Shown here: positions 15,622-22,374 of the stretch, piece after piece
Layout of the letters: every line of letters starts with the position of its first letter
Position numbering within the stretch: the stretch's first letter is position 1
Assembly: GCF_014842975.1 (NCBI RefSeq)
Contig: NZ_JACYXK010000027.1
Location: forward strand, 248,001 to 312,000
Direction of reading: 5' to 3'
From: Rhodanobacter sp. DHB23
GTDB taxonomy: Bacteria; Pseudomonadota; Gammaproteobacteria; Xanthomonadales; Rhodanobacteraceae
Length of the DNA stretch: 64,000 bases
Made by a program: the position numbers and the translations under genes
The notes under the pieces: model-generated
What the model saw: the letters and a program-made list of their open reading frames with translations, nothing else
What the model was told of the DNA's origin: nothing
The model's database searches: none

Positions 15622-18027
15622 TCACCAATGCTTGGACAGGGCGACACCCAGAAACCGGCCGATCGCGGAATAGTTCGTCGAGTCGTAGGGAACGTCGGCC
15701 ATCGCGACCGGCGTATACAGGGGCGGCGCCCTGTTGAGCAGGTTCTGGCCAGTAAGGGAGAGCTCCAGCCCCGACCAGGGGCCGCGAAGTCCATCGAAGG
15801 CATAGCGGATCGTCGCGTCGAAGGTCGTGAATGAGGACGTCTTCCTGCCCGAGACCTGATCGGTCACGCCACCGACGTATTTCGCAAATAGCGAGGCAGA
15901 GAAGCCGCCACTCGCCCAGACGGCGCCCGCGCGGGCATTGAGCTTCGCAGGGTAGAAGAGCGTGCCGGACAGGTCGAATGGCGCCTGATTCGCGGTATTC
16001 CTTTGCCAGCTGTCCAGCCAGCTTGCTGAACCGCGAATGGTCAGCTTTCCCGTTCCCAGGTCCATGCGGTAGGACCCGGTGAGGTCCATGCCGTCGATGT
16101 GCTGGCGCATTGCGTTGGCGTATTGCCCATAGGCAATGGCAACCACTTTGCCAGGATCGTATTTGGCGCCTGCGTAGTTGTAGAACGCGTAGTTGTAGGT
16201 CGCGAGGACGGCCGCCAGTTCTTCGGCAGTCGGCGAGTACTGGATGAAATCGGCAAGTGCGGGATTGCTCAGGCTCTGGCTGTAGACCGGAAGTGGCTGC
16301 ACCACGCGGTCGTCGTAATTGATGCGGAACCAACTCAGCTCAGCCTCGAGTGCGGGCAACGCTGCCGGATGAAAGTCCAGGGATGCCGTGAGCGTATTGG
16401 CGCGCTCCGGCTTGAGATTCGGGTTGCCACCGAACGCCATCAGCACGGTGGCATCCGGTGGATACCCCGCGCCACCTACTGCGCTTGCGGTCCACAGGCC
16501 CGCGATGCGGCTTGCATACAGCTGGCCAAGCAAGGGCGCCTTGAACGATTTCCCCCAGGATGCCTTGAGGGTGAAATCCTCGCCCGGACCATAGATCAGC
16601 CCAAGCTTGGGCGTAGTGACGCTGCCGAAGCTGTTGTAGTTTTCCCAGCGCAGGGCGGCGGACAGCTCCAGCCGCCGGATACCGGCGACACCCGTGTCCG
16701 GACCGACAAAGGGCAGATTCAATTCCCCGTAGAAGTAGCGGCTTTCCTGCCGTCCGCTTTCGCGCGTGCTGCCCAGGAAGGAGCGGTTCTCATACCGAGT
16801 CGTCCGGCTTCCCGCCCCCACCGCCAGTCGCGCGTCGTCGCCAGGCAGTGCGAACAATGGACCTTCCGCCCCGACCTCGGCCGACCCACCCTCGTTGCAG
16901 TAGCAGGAGTGAAGCACAAGGGTCTCGGCACCCGTCCCCGCGACCACCATCTGCGTCCAGTTGAGGTTGCTGTCCTTGCCCCATGTCGCTTCAACCGTTC
17001 CTGTCCAGTCGCCGGGAAGGTCGACCGTGAGGCTCGGTGCCACAGACGTGGTGGTGGTGTGAGAGATGTTCTCGTAATAGAACGCGCCATAGTTCTGGAA
17101 CCACGTCTGGTCCCGTTCCGTCCTGAAAGCGTCCATCTGGAACTCGACACGATCGCCCAGGGCCTGATGGACGCTGAGCAGGCCGCTATGGAGTTCACTT
17201 CCCGGGTAGAGGACGAACGGCTCACCCATGTATGCCGTGTAATTGCGCTGGTCCGCGTGGATCGGGTCCACCGTGGTGTCTTCGTATGCCGCTATCAGCC
17301 CGCCGCTTGCCCAGGTTGTGCCGGCAACAGCGGTGTATTCCCTCGTCGCCAGCCCACCGTCCGTTGCCCCGCCGTAGCGGGCACCGACCGTCACTCCGTC
17401 AAAGTCGCGCTTGAGCACCACGTTGCCGACGCCGGCCACCGCATCGGAGCCGTAGATGGCCGATGCACCATCGGCGACGATGTCGATGTGATCCACCGCC
17501 TCCACCGGGATGGCGCTGATGTCCACCGCCTCGCCGAAGCCGCTATTGGGAAGACGCCGGCCATCCAGCAGCGTCAGCGTGGCATCCGCCCCGATTCCCC
17601 GCAGGTTGAGGCTCGATCCTCCCGTCGCGTTCTGGTTGTAGGTATTTCCCGAGCCCGTCGCCGTGACGACGCCGGGGTTCTGCCCGCCGCTGAAGTTCTG
17701 GGGAAGGTCGCGTATCACCTCGCCGAGGTCACTCAAGCCCTCCTCCTGCATCTGCTCGCTGCCGATGGTGATCACCGGCGACGGCGTGCTGCCGCCACGG
17801 ATGCGCGTGCCGGTGACCGTGACGGTCTGCAGGTTGGTGGTCGCTGGCGCCTTGGACGTGCCGGCCGGTTTCTTCGGATGCGTCTTGGTCGCCGCGTCGG
17901 TTGCTGACGTCCCATCCTGCGTGGTCGCGCCCCTCGTGGCGTCCTGGGCCGCGGCCCACTCGCTCACGCCGGGAGCGGCGACGAGCAAGGCGATGGAAAT
18001 GGCATTGCGTAGCGTGCTGGTCTTCAT
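15622..18027 (-). CDS. TonB-dependent outer-membrane receptor (lasso cluster)
   Basis: An 801-residue outer-membrane transporter. The signal peptide is MKTSTLRNAISIALLVAAPG onward to AAAQ; a Thr/Lys/Pro-rich spacer leads to a TonB-box-like LQTVTVTG at about 65-72. The plug domain follows (ISAIPVEAVDHIDIVADGAS, YGSDAVAGVGNVVLKRDF) and then a 22-strand barrel ending in SKHW, an aromatic C-terminus as required for outer-membrane insertion. The ribosome site AAGGA lies 6 bases before the ATG. Coupling to the isopeptidase suggests that it imports the lasso peptide, as described for clusters of the astexin type; the substrate here is inferred. Confidence 0.92.
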   Translation of the reverse strand: MKTSTLRNAISIALLVAAPGVSEWAAAQDATRGATTQDGTSATDAATKTHPKKPAGTSKAPATTNLQTVTVTGTRIRGGSTPSPVITIGSEQMQEEGLSDLGEVIRDLPQNFSGGQNPGVVTATGSGNTYNQNATGGSSLNLRGIGADATLTLLDGRRLPNSGFGEAVDISAIPVEAVDHIDIVADGASAIYGSDAVAGVGNVVLKRDFDGVTVGARYGGATDGGLATREYTAVAGTTWASGGLIAAYEDTTVDPIHADQRNYTAYMGEPFVLYPGSELHSGLLSVHQALGDRVEFQMDAFRTERDQTWFQNYGAFYYENISHTTTTSVAPSLTVDLPGDWTGTVEATWGKDSNLNWTQMVVAGTGAETLVLHSCYCNEGGSAEVGAEGPLFALPGDDARLAVGAGSRTTRYENRSFLGSTRESGRQESRYFYGELNLPFVGPDTGVAGIRRLELSAALRWENYNSFGSVTTPKLGLIYGPGEDFTLKASWGKSFKAPLLGQLYASRIAGLWTASAVGGAGYPPDATVLMAFGGNPNLKPERANTLTASLDFHPAALPALEAELSWFRINYDDRVVQPLPVYSQSLSNPALADFIQYSPTAEELAAVLATYNYAFYNYAGAKYDPGKVVAIAYGQYANAMRQHIDGMDLTGSYRMDLGTGKLTIRGSASWLDSWQRNTANQAPFDLSGTLFYPAKLNARAGAVWASGGFSASLFAKYVGGVTDQVSGRKTSSFTTFDATIRYAFDGLRGPWSGLELSLTGQNLLNRAPPLYTPVAMADVPYDSTNYSAIGRFLGVALSKHW

Positions 18028-18483
18028 GCTGCGTCCTTGTGCTTTCCCTAGGTGGACCCCGCCCGCACGCAGGCTTGACCGCGTGTCGGGCCAGGCAAGA
18101 TCGTTCGATGCGATCGGCCCGGCATACGGCATGCATTGGCGGCACGGTGCCGCCAGCCAGGGACATCCACCGTCATGGCCGCCCTGGTCGCGGGTCGCTG
18201 GCCGGCCGTCGCCACCAACCCGCCCGCTCGCTCGCGTCAGGCCGGCGGTCCTCGAGGCGCGCGGCCGCCCCTGCCGCGCCGAGGCGGCCTCTTCGATTGC
18301 CTTGTCATGTCTTCCCTCGTGCAAACCGTGACTGGACGGTTCGCGGCTGGTCACCACCCCGCCCTCAAGCGGGGACACTCCCCGTGCCGCCCCGCATTGG
18401 CGTTGGCACCAAAGCCGTTCGCGCGCGCGTGCGGATCAGGAGCATCACCGGCCTTGTCCGCAACAGCGCCACGCCAGGCTTGT
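18028..18483. other. Gene-free divergent region between receptor and XRE regulator
   Basis: About 450 bases without a supported gene. It should hold the promoter for the receptor-isopeptidase operon near 18030-18120, but no convincing -35/-10 pair was found. The remainder is GC-rich, with open frames but no ribosome sites or domains. Confidence 0.5.
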
Positions 18484-18523
18484 AGAATAGCAATTCTGAT
18501 TTGTAATCACAAGCATAACTTGT
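18484..18523. promoter_or_regulatory. Cluster of three short palindromes, candidate operators of the XRE regulator
   Basis: Three small inverted repeats lie end to end in an AT-rich patch: AGAAT-AGCA-ATTCT (18484-18497), TTGT-AATC-ACAA (18501-18512) and ACAAG-CATAA-CTTGT (18509-18523), the last two overlapping. They sit 60-100 bases upstream of the XRE gene. Tandem half-sites of this type are usual autoregulatory operators of Cro/CI-like repressors. No binding data; inference from symmetry and position. Confidence 0.55.
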
Positions 18524-18583
18524 CAAACGCGGTTGGTCGGCTTGCAAGAATGACTTGGACTTTCGCTGTACTTCCCGGTCCGC

Positions 18584-18955
18584 ATGCCCCATCCCGCGCC
18601 TTACGTCGATTTCGCCAGCCGCCTGCAGCACGCATGCGACGAAGCCGGCGTGCCTGGCGGGCGCCAGCGCGTGGTCACGGTTGCCACGCATTTCGGCGTG
18701 GCCCGCGAAACGGCCAGGCTGTGGTTCGCCGGACGCGCCCTGCCGGAGCTGTCGCGACTGATCGAGATAGCCATGGAATACCGCTGCAGCCTGGACTGGC
18801 TGGCGATGGGGCGCGAGCCGGCAGCTTCGCGGGTCGGCGAACAGGCCTCCAGCTACGAAGCACTATCGGCGCAGGAGCGCCGCGTGATCTCGGCCATGCG
18901 TGGGCTCGGCGCGAAGCGCCGCGCCGGCCTGGTGGACTTGCTCTGCGAGCAGTGA
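18584..18955 (+). CDS. XRE-type helix-turn-helix regulator
   Basis: A 123-residue DNA-binding protein. Residues 8-72 form a Cro/CI-like helix-turn-helix: FASRLQHACDEAGVPGGRQR, then VVTVATHFGVARETARLWFA and RALPELSRLIEIAMEY ending CSLDWLAMGR, the familiar closing motif of phage-repressor-type domains. The C-terminal 40 residues are helical (LSAQERRVISAMRGLGAKRR) and probably mediate dimerisation. No peptidase domain is present. It is monocistronic and preceded by a palindrome cluster, so autoregulation is likely. Its target genes are unknown; the receptor-isopeptidase operon starts 550 bases away in the opposite direction. Confidence 0.8.
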   Translation: MPHPAPYVDFASRLQHACDEAGVPGGRQRVVTVATHFGVARETARLWFAGRALPELSRLIEIAMEYRCSLDWLAMGREPAASRVGEQASSYEALSAQERRVISAMRGLGAKRRAGLVDLLCEQ

Positions 18956-19079
18956 ACCGCGGGGCACGACCAGGCCCGGGACAATTCATCCATGAGCAGC
19001 CTTCCGCGGTCGAGGCGCGGGTTCGAGGCTTCCGGGCCGACGCATGACGGCATGCAGGCCAGCCGAGGAACCTGCCACC

Positions 19080-19263
19080 CGGCTGACTGCCACCCGCTCT
19101 GCCGTGATGATGGATCCGTTCCTGTTGCTGATCTGGCCGCCCATGGTCGCCGCCGGCCATATCAGCGCCTTCAATTGGGGCGAGACGTACGCGACTGGGT
19201 ATTGGCTGCGGCGGCATGGGTAGTGGCTGACCCGTATCGCGGAGGCATGTTGGCCCGGGCCTG
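19080..19263 (+). pseudogene. Truncated, frameshifted duplicate of the 3' end of the membrane-protein gene at 20001-20783
   Basis: About 184 bases align with 20592-20783: both contain GCCGTGATGATGG, then a CTGATCTGG block and the identical run CCCATGGTCGCCGCCGGCCA. The duplicate keeps the C-terminal frame as far as WGETYAT and then loses one base (GCGACTGGG against GCGACCTGGG), after which the frame must shift to continue as WVLAAAAWVVADPYRG. The 5' four fifths of the gene are missing. It is a remnant and not expressed as a protein. Confidence 0.8.
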
Positions 19264-19372
19264 ATCAACCCCAGTACTGGCCCGCCTTGCCTGGCGCAGT
19301 TCTCCCGGCACCCGCTTGCCCATCAGGAAATCCGCCACCACACCCGCGGCTCGCGGAACTGTCCTTGATCCG

Positions 19373-19969
19373 CTACCTGCAGCGCTGCAGCTGGGCGCCG
19401 TACTCGCGGGCAAGGTTGTCGACGACGTCGGCCGTCTGCAGCAGGTGGCGGTCGTGCTGCCACTGTCCGCTGCGGTAGCCGCCGATGCCCTCGTGGTAGG
19501 CCAGGTACAAGTGCCGCGGGTCCCACTTCGAGATGCCCAGCTCGCGATGGATGCGGTCGGTGTACCAGCCCAGGAAATCGAGCGAGTCATCCATGTCCTT
19601 GCGGCTCTTGAACCAGCGGCCGTTCTCTTTCAGGTATTCCTTCCACACCGGGTCCTGCGCCTGCGCGTAGCCATAGGCGCTGGACCGGCGCGGCAACGGG
19701 ATGAACAGGAAGTGCGGCCGGGCCGGCTGGGCCTTCCTGCGGAAATCGGACTCCCGCTGCACGAACGCCATCAGTACATTGACCGGAGTGCCCCAGCGTT
19801 TCTGCGCCGCGCGGGCATCGCGGTACCAGTTGGGGTACTGGTCGAAGACCTGGCAGATGTCCTGGCTGTTGCGCGGCGGCGCAGTGGCGCAGCCACCCAG
19901 CGCCAGCAGGCCCATGACAAGAAGGACCAAGCCGTGATGTCGTACTGTTCGATGCAGCAGGATTGCCAC
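19373..19969 (-). CDS. Lytic transglycosylase-like (SLT) lipoprotein
   Basis: A 198-residue predicted murein hydrolase. The signal peptide ends with lipobox LGG-Cys27. The domain matches SLT-type lysozyme-like transglycosylases that cleave between MurNAc and GlcNAc: catalytic Glu73 in FVQRESDFR, YGYAQAQDPVW and LAYHEGIGGYRSG. It starts with GTG at 19969, preceded by AAGGG; another in-frame GTG at 19975 is possible. The start is only about 31 bases from the divergent gene at 20001, so each promoter must lie inside the neighbouring coding region or the two share elements. Peptidoglycan remodelling is the expected role. Confidence 0.8.
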   Translation of the reverse strand: MAILLHRTVRHHGLVLLVMGLLALGGCATAPPRNSQDICQVFDQYPNWYRDARAAQKRWGTPVNVLMAFVQRESDFRRKAQPARPHFLFIPLPRRSSAYGYAQAQDPVWKEYLKENGRWFKSRKDMDDSLDFLGWYTDRIHRELGISKWDPRHLYLAYHEGIGGYRSGQWQHDRHLLQTADVVDNLAREYGAQLQRCR

Positions 19970-20000
19970 CGACACCCTTTTCTTCGGAGAGGATCAAGCC

Positions 20001-20783
20001 ATGCGTATCGCCAGCATAGGGCATGCCGTGTTTGCGGCGACCCTGGTCGCCCTCGGCCTCCTGGGCCTGACCGGAAGCGGATTCACCGTGATATGGCAGC
20101 CGGTGTTCGACCACATACCGGCCGCAACGCTATTGGCGACTCTCTGCGCCGTGGTTTCGCTGGCGTGCGGCCTCGGCCTGTTCTGGCCACGCTCGACGCC
20201 ACTGGCGGCGCGCGTGCTGTTTGCCTACGCGCTGCTGTGGCTGCTGGTGTTCAAGCTGCCGCTGATCGTCCGGGCGCCGCTTACGGAAGGCTCGTACCAA
20301 TACTGCAGCGAGATGGCGGTGGTCGTGGCGGCCACATGGGTACTGCATGCGTGGTTCGCCACCGACGCGGACCGGCGCCGGTTCGGCTTCGCCATTGGCC
20401 AGCGTGGCCTGCGCATGGCGCGCGTGCTCTACGGCCTGGCGCTGATCGGCTTCGGCTTCTCGCACTTCGTCTATCTCAACCTCACCGCCCCGCTGATTCC
20501 CCACTGGCTGCATGCGCCGGTGTTCTGGGCCTACCTGACCGGTGGCGCCTACCTCGCCGCAGGCGTGGCGATCCTGTTCAACGTACTCGCCCGGCTGGCC
20601 GCCACCCTCTCGGCCGTGATGATGGGCCTGTTCCTGCTGCTGATCTGGCTGCCCATGGTCGCCGCCGGCCATATCAGCGCCTTCAACTGGGGCGAGACCT
20701 ATGCGACCTGGGTGCTGACGGCGGCGGCATGGGTGGTGGCGGATTCGTATCGCGGGATGCGCTGGCTCGGGTCTGGCAAGTGA
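20001..20783 (+). CDS. Polytopic membrane protein (DoxX-like), source of the duplicated fragment
   Basis: A 260-residue protein with about eight hydrophobic helices, beginning MRIASIGHAVFAATLVALGL. The spacing of helices and motifs such as IGFGFSHFVYLNLTAPLIPHW and MGLFLLLIWLPMVAAGH (both split here from longer helices) resemble DoxX/DoxD-like membrane proteins, whose function is poorly known. GGAGAGG precedes the ATG by 8 bases. A degenerate copy of its 3' end lies 1.3 kb upstream (19080-19263). A strong bidirectional terminator follows. Confidence 0.7.
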   Translation: MRIASIGHAVFAATLVALGLLGLTGSGFTVIWQPVFDHIPAATLLATLCAVVSLACGLGLFWPRSTPLAARVLFAYALLWLLVFKLPLIVRAPLTEGSYQYCSEMAVVVAATWVLHAWFATDADRRRFGFAIGQRGLRMARVLYGLALIGFGFSHFVYLNLTAPLIPHWLHAPVFWAYLTGGAYLAAGVAILFNVLARLAATLSAVMMGLFLLLIWLPMVAAGHISAFNWGETYATWVLTAAAWVVADSYRGMRWLGSGK

Positions 20784-20812
20784 GCCGGACATCGTCCTTC
20801 GGACGGCAACAA

Positions 20813-20843
20813 CACAAAGGGCAGCGAAACGCTGCCCTTTGTG
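20813..20843. terminator. Bidirectional terminator between converging genes
   Basis: A perfect 14-bp stem CACAAAGGGCAGCG / CGCTGCCCTTTGTG with a 3-base loop lies between the DoxX-like gene (+) and nrdJb (-). T-rich sequence follows on both strands (CACACTTTTATC on plus, TTGTTGCC on minus). Confidence 0.85.
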
Positions 20844-20871
20844 CTCCACACTTTTATCTATGGTGCACCTA

Positions 20872-21636
20872 TCAACCGCACTTGCTGTATCCGCAGTTGA
20901 GGCAAGTCTGACATCCATCCATCAGCACCAACGCCTGCGTGTTGCACTTGTGGCAGAGCGTGGCGCCAGGCGGGAAGCTGCCGCCTTCGGCTTCAGCCTG
21001 GGTGGTCGCGACTGATGCCGCTCCTACGGACGAGACGCTGGCATCAGAGTTTTTTTTTGCGCTGGCCGCCTCGTAGGCAGCGCGCTTCTCGGCGATCAGC
21101 GCACGCTGGCTGTCGCTCATCTCGGGGTCGTGGATCAGCCCGATGTTCTTCATGTGCTGCTCGATCACCGCGCCGATCTCGGCGACGATGCTGGGCATGT
21201 AGACGCCGCCGGCCTTGAAGTAGCCGCCGCGCGGGTCGAAGACGGCCTTCATCTCCTCCACCAGGAAGGTGACGTCGCCGCCCTTGCGGAACACGGCGGA
21301 GAGGATGCGGGTGAGCGCCACGATCCACTGGAAGTGGTCCATGTTCTTCGAGTTGATGAAGATCTCGAAGGGGCGGCGCTGCTCATGCTTGGTGCCGGCG
21401 TTGAGCACGATGTCGTTGATGGTGACGTACAGCGCGTGCTCGAACAGCGGCGACTTGATCTTGAAGGTGGAGCCGATGAGCTGCTCGGGGCGCTCCAGGC
21501 TCTCGTGCATCTGGATGACTTCGGCCTGGCGCGGTTCGGCGGCCTTGGCCTGGGCGGGTGCGGCGGCGGGCGCGGCCTTGTCCTCGGGCTTGACGACGTT
21601 GTAGCCCTTGATCTTTTTTTCGATCTTGATCGCCAT
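20872..21636 (-). CDS. nrdJb: Class II ribonucleotide reductase accessory/C-terminal subunit NrdJb (TSCPD domain)
   Basis: A 254-residue protein beginning MAIKIEKKIKGYNVV. The core (LERPEQLIGSTFKIKSPLFE to FFRKGGDVTFL-like sequence, about 45-170) is the TSCPD-type domain found at the C-terminus of one-piece NrdJ enzymes. A linker leads to a cysteine cluster CHKCNTQALVLMDGCQTC followed by LNCGYSKC, suited to zinc binding or to reducing the active-site disulfide. In Pseudomonas and Xanthomonas the B12-dependent reductase is split into NrdJa and NrdJb, and both parts are needed. Here the parts are separated by the histone-like gene and its terminator. Confidence 0.85.
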   Translation of the reverse strand: MAIKIEKKIKGYNVVKPEDKAAPAAAPAQAKAAEPRQAEVIQMHESLERPEQLIGSTFKIKSPLFEHALYVTINDIVLNAGTKHEQRRPFEIFINSKNMDHFQWIVALTRILSAVFRKGGDVTFLVEEMKAVFDPRGGYFKAGGVYMPSIVAEIGAVIEQHMKNIGLIHDPEMSDSQRALIAEKRAAYEAASAKKNSDASVSSVGAASVATTQAEAEGGSFPPGATLCHKCNTQALVLMDGCQTCLNCGYSKCG

Positions 21637-21685
21637 GGGGCGTTCGTTCCTGGTGGTGAATGGCGGCGCGCGCAACCTGGATAGA

Positions 21686-21719
21686 AAAACAGCCGGCCCG
21701 GCGCGTGGCCGGGCCGGCT
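21686..21719 (-). terminator. Rho-independent terminator of the histone-like gene
   Basis: A 12-bp stem AGCCGGCCCGGC / GCCGGGCCGGCT with a 5-base loop begins 11 bases after the histone-like stop codon. On the minus strand it is followed by TGTTTTTCTATCC. It should separate nrdJb transcription from the upstream genes at least partly. Confidence 0.85.
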
Positions 21720-21729
21720 GCTTCGGGAC

Positions 21730-22332
21730 TTACTTCTTGCGGGCGGCCTTCTTGGCGGCGGGTTTCTTCGCCGACTTGACGCTCGCCTTCTTGCTGGCAG
21801 TGGACCTCTTGACCGCCTTGGCGGCCTTCTTCACGGCAGCCTTCTTGGCTGTCTTCTTCGGAGCGGCTTTCTTCGCCGTCTTCTTGCTGCTGACCTTCTT
21901 TGCGGCCTTGGCGGGCTTCTTCGCCTTGCCGGCAACCTTCTTCGCGACCTTCTTCACCGCCTTCCTGGCGGCGGGCTTCTTCGCGACTTTCTTCTTGGCG
22001 GCTTTCTTGGGGGCGGCCTTCTTCGCCGCCGCCTTCTTCACGGCCTTCTTGACTGCCTTCTTCGCGGCAGCCTTCTTGGCCGGGGCCTTCTTCGCCGCAG
22101 CCTTCTTCGGCGCGGCCTTCTTCGGCGCGGCTTTCTTCGGCGCGGCTTTCTTTGCGGCCTTCTTCGCAGCGGCCTTCTTCGGCGCGGCCTTCTTCTTGGC
22201 TGCCGCCTTCTTCGGTGCCGCAATCGGCGCGGCCGGCGCAGGCGCGGCGGCGACCGGCGCTTCGATCACCGGCTCCACGGGAGCGGCCGGCGTCACACTG
22301 TCTTGCACTTCGATTTCAGGATCGTTGGACAT
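21730..22332 (-). CDS. Histone H1-like lysine/alanine-rich protein (AlgP-like)
   Basis: A 200-residue, very basic protein. A short acidic head (MSNDPEIEVQDSVTPAAPVE) is followed from about residue 40 by repeats of the type KKAAPKKAAAKKAA that continue to the C-terminus RKK, resembling eukaryotic H1 tails, Pseudomonas AlgP and Bordetella BpH. Such proteins bind DNA non-specifically and affect nucleoid structure and gene expression. Position between the two halves of the ribonucleotide reductase is notable. The repetitive DNA (GCCTTCTTCG-type units) makes it prone to length variation by slippage. Confidence 0.88.
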   Translation of the reverse strand: MSNDPEIEVQDSVTPAAPVEPVIEAPVAAAPAPAAPIAAPKKAAAKKKAAPKKAAAKKAAKKAAPKKAAPKKAAPKKAAAKKAPAKKAAAKKAVKKAVKKAAAKKAAPKKAAKKKVAKKPAARKAVKKVAKKVAGKAKKPAKAAKKVSSKKTAKKAAPKKTAKKAAVKKAAKAVKRSTASKKASVKSAKKPAAKKAARKK

Positions 22333-22374
22333 GCGGTGTACCCCTCGGTGATCGTTGCGTTCGTGGACTGCGTG

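Noticed and set aside
16099-17907. 602-codon plus-strand frame inside the TonB-dependent receptor gene
   Set aside because: No ribosome site or domain; the receptor explains the region.
10043-18955. ABC exporter (D gene) for the lasso peptide
   Set aside because: None present; consistent with isopeptidase-type clusters, which lack it.
21730-22332. Tandem DNA repeat or CRISPR-like array
   Set aside because: The periodic GCCTTCTTCG units encode the Lys/Ala repeats of the histone-like protein; no spacers.
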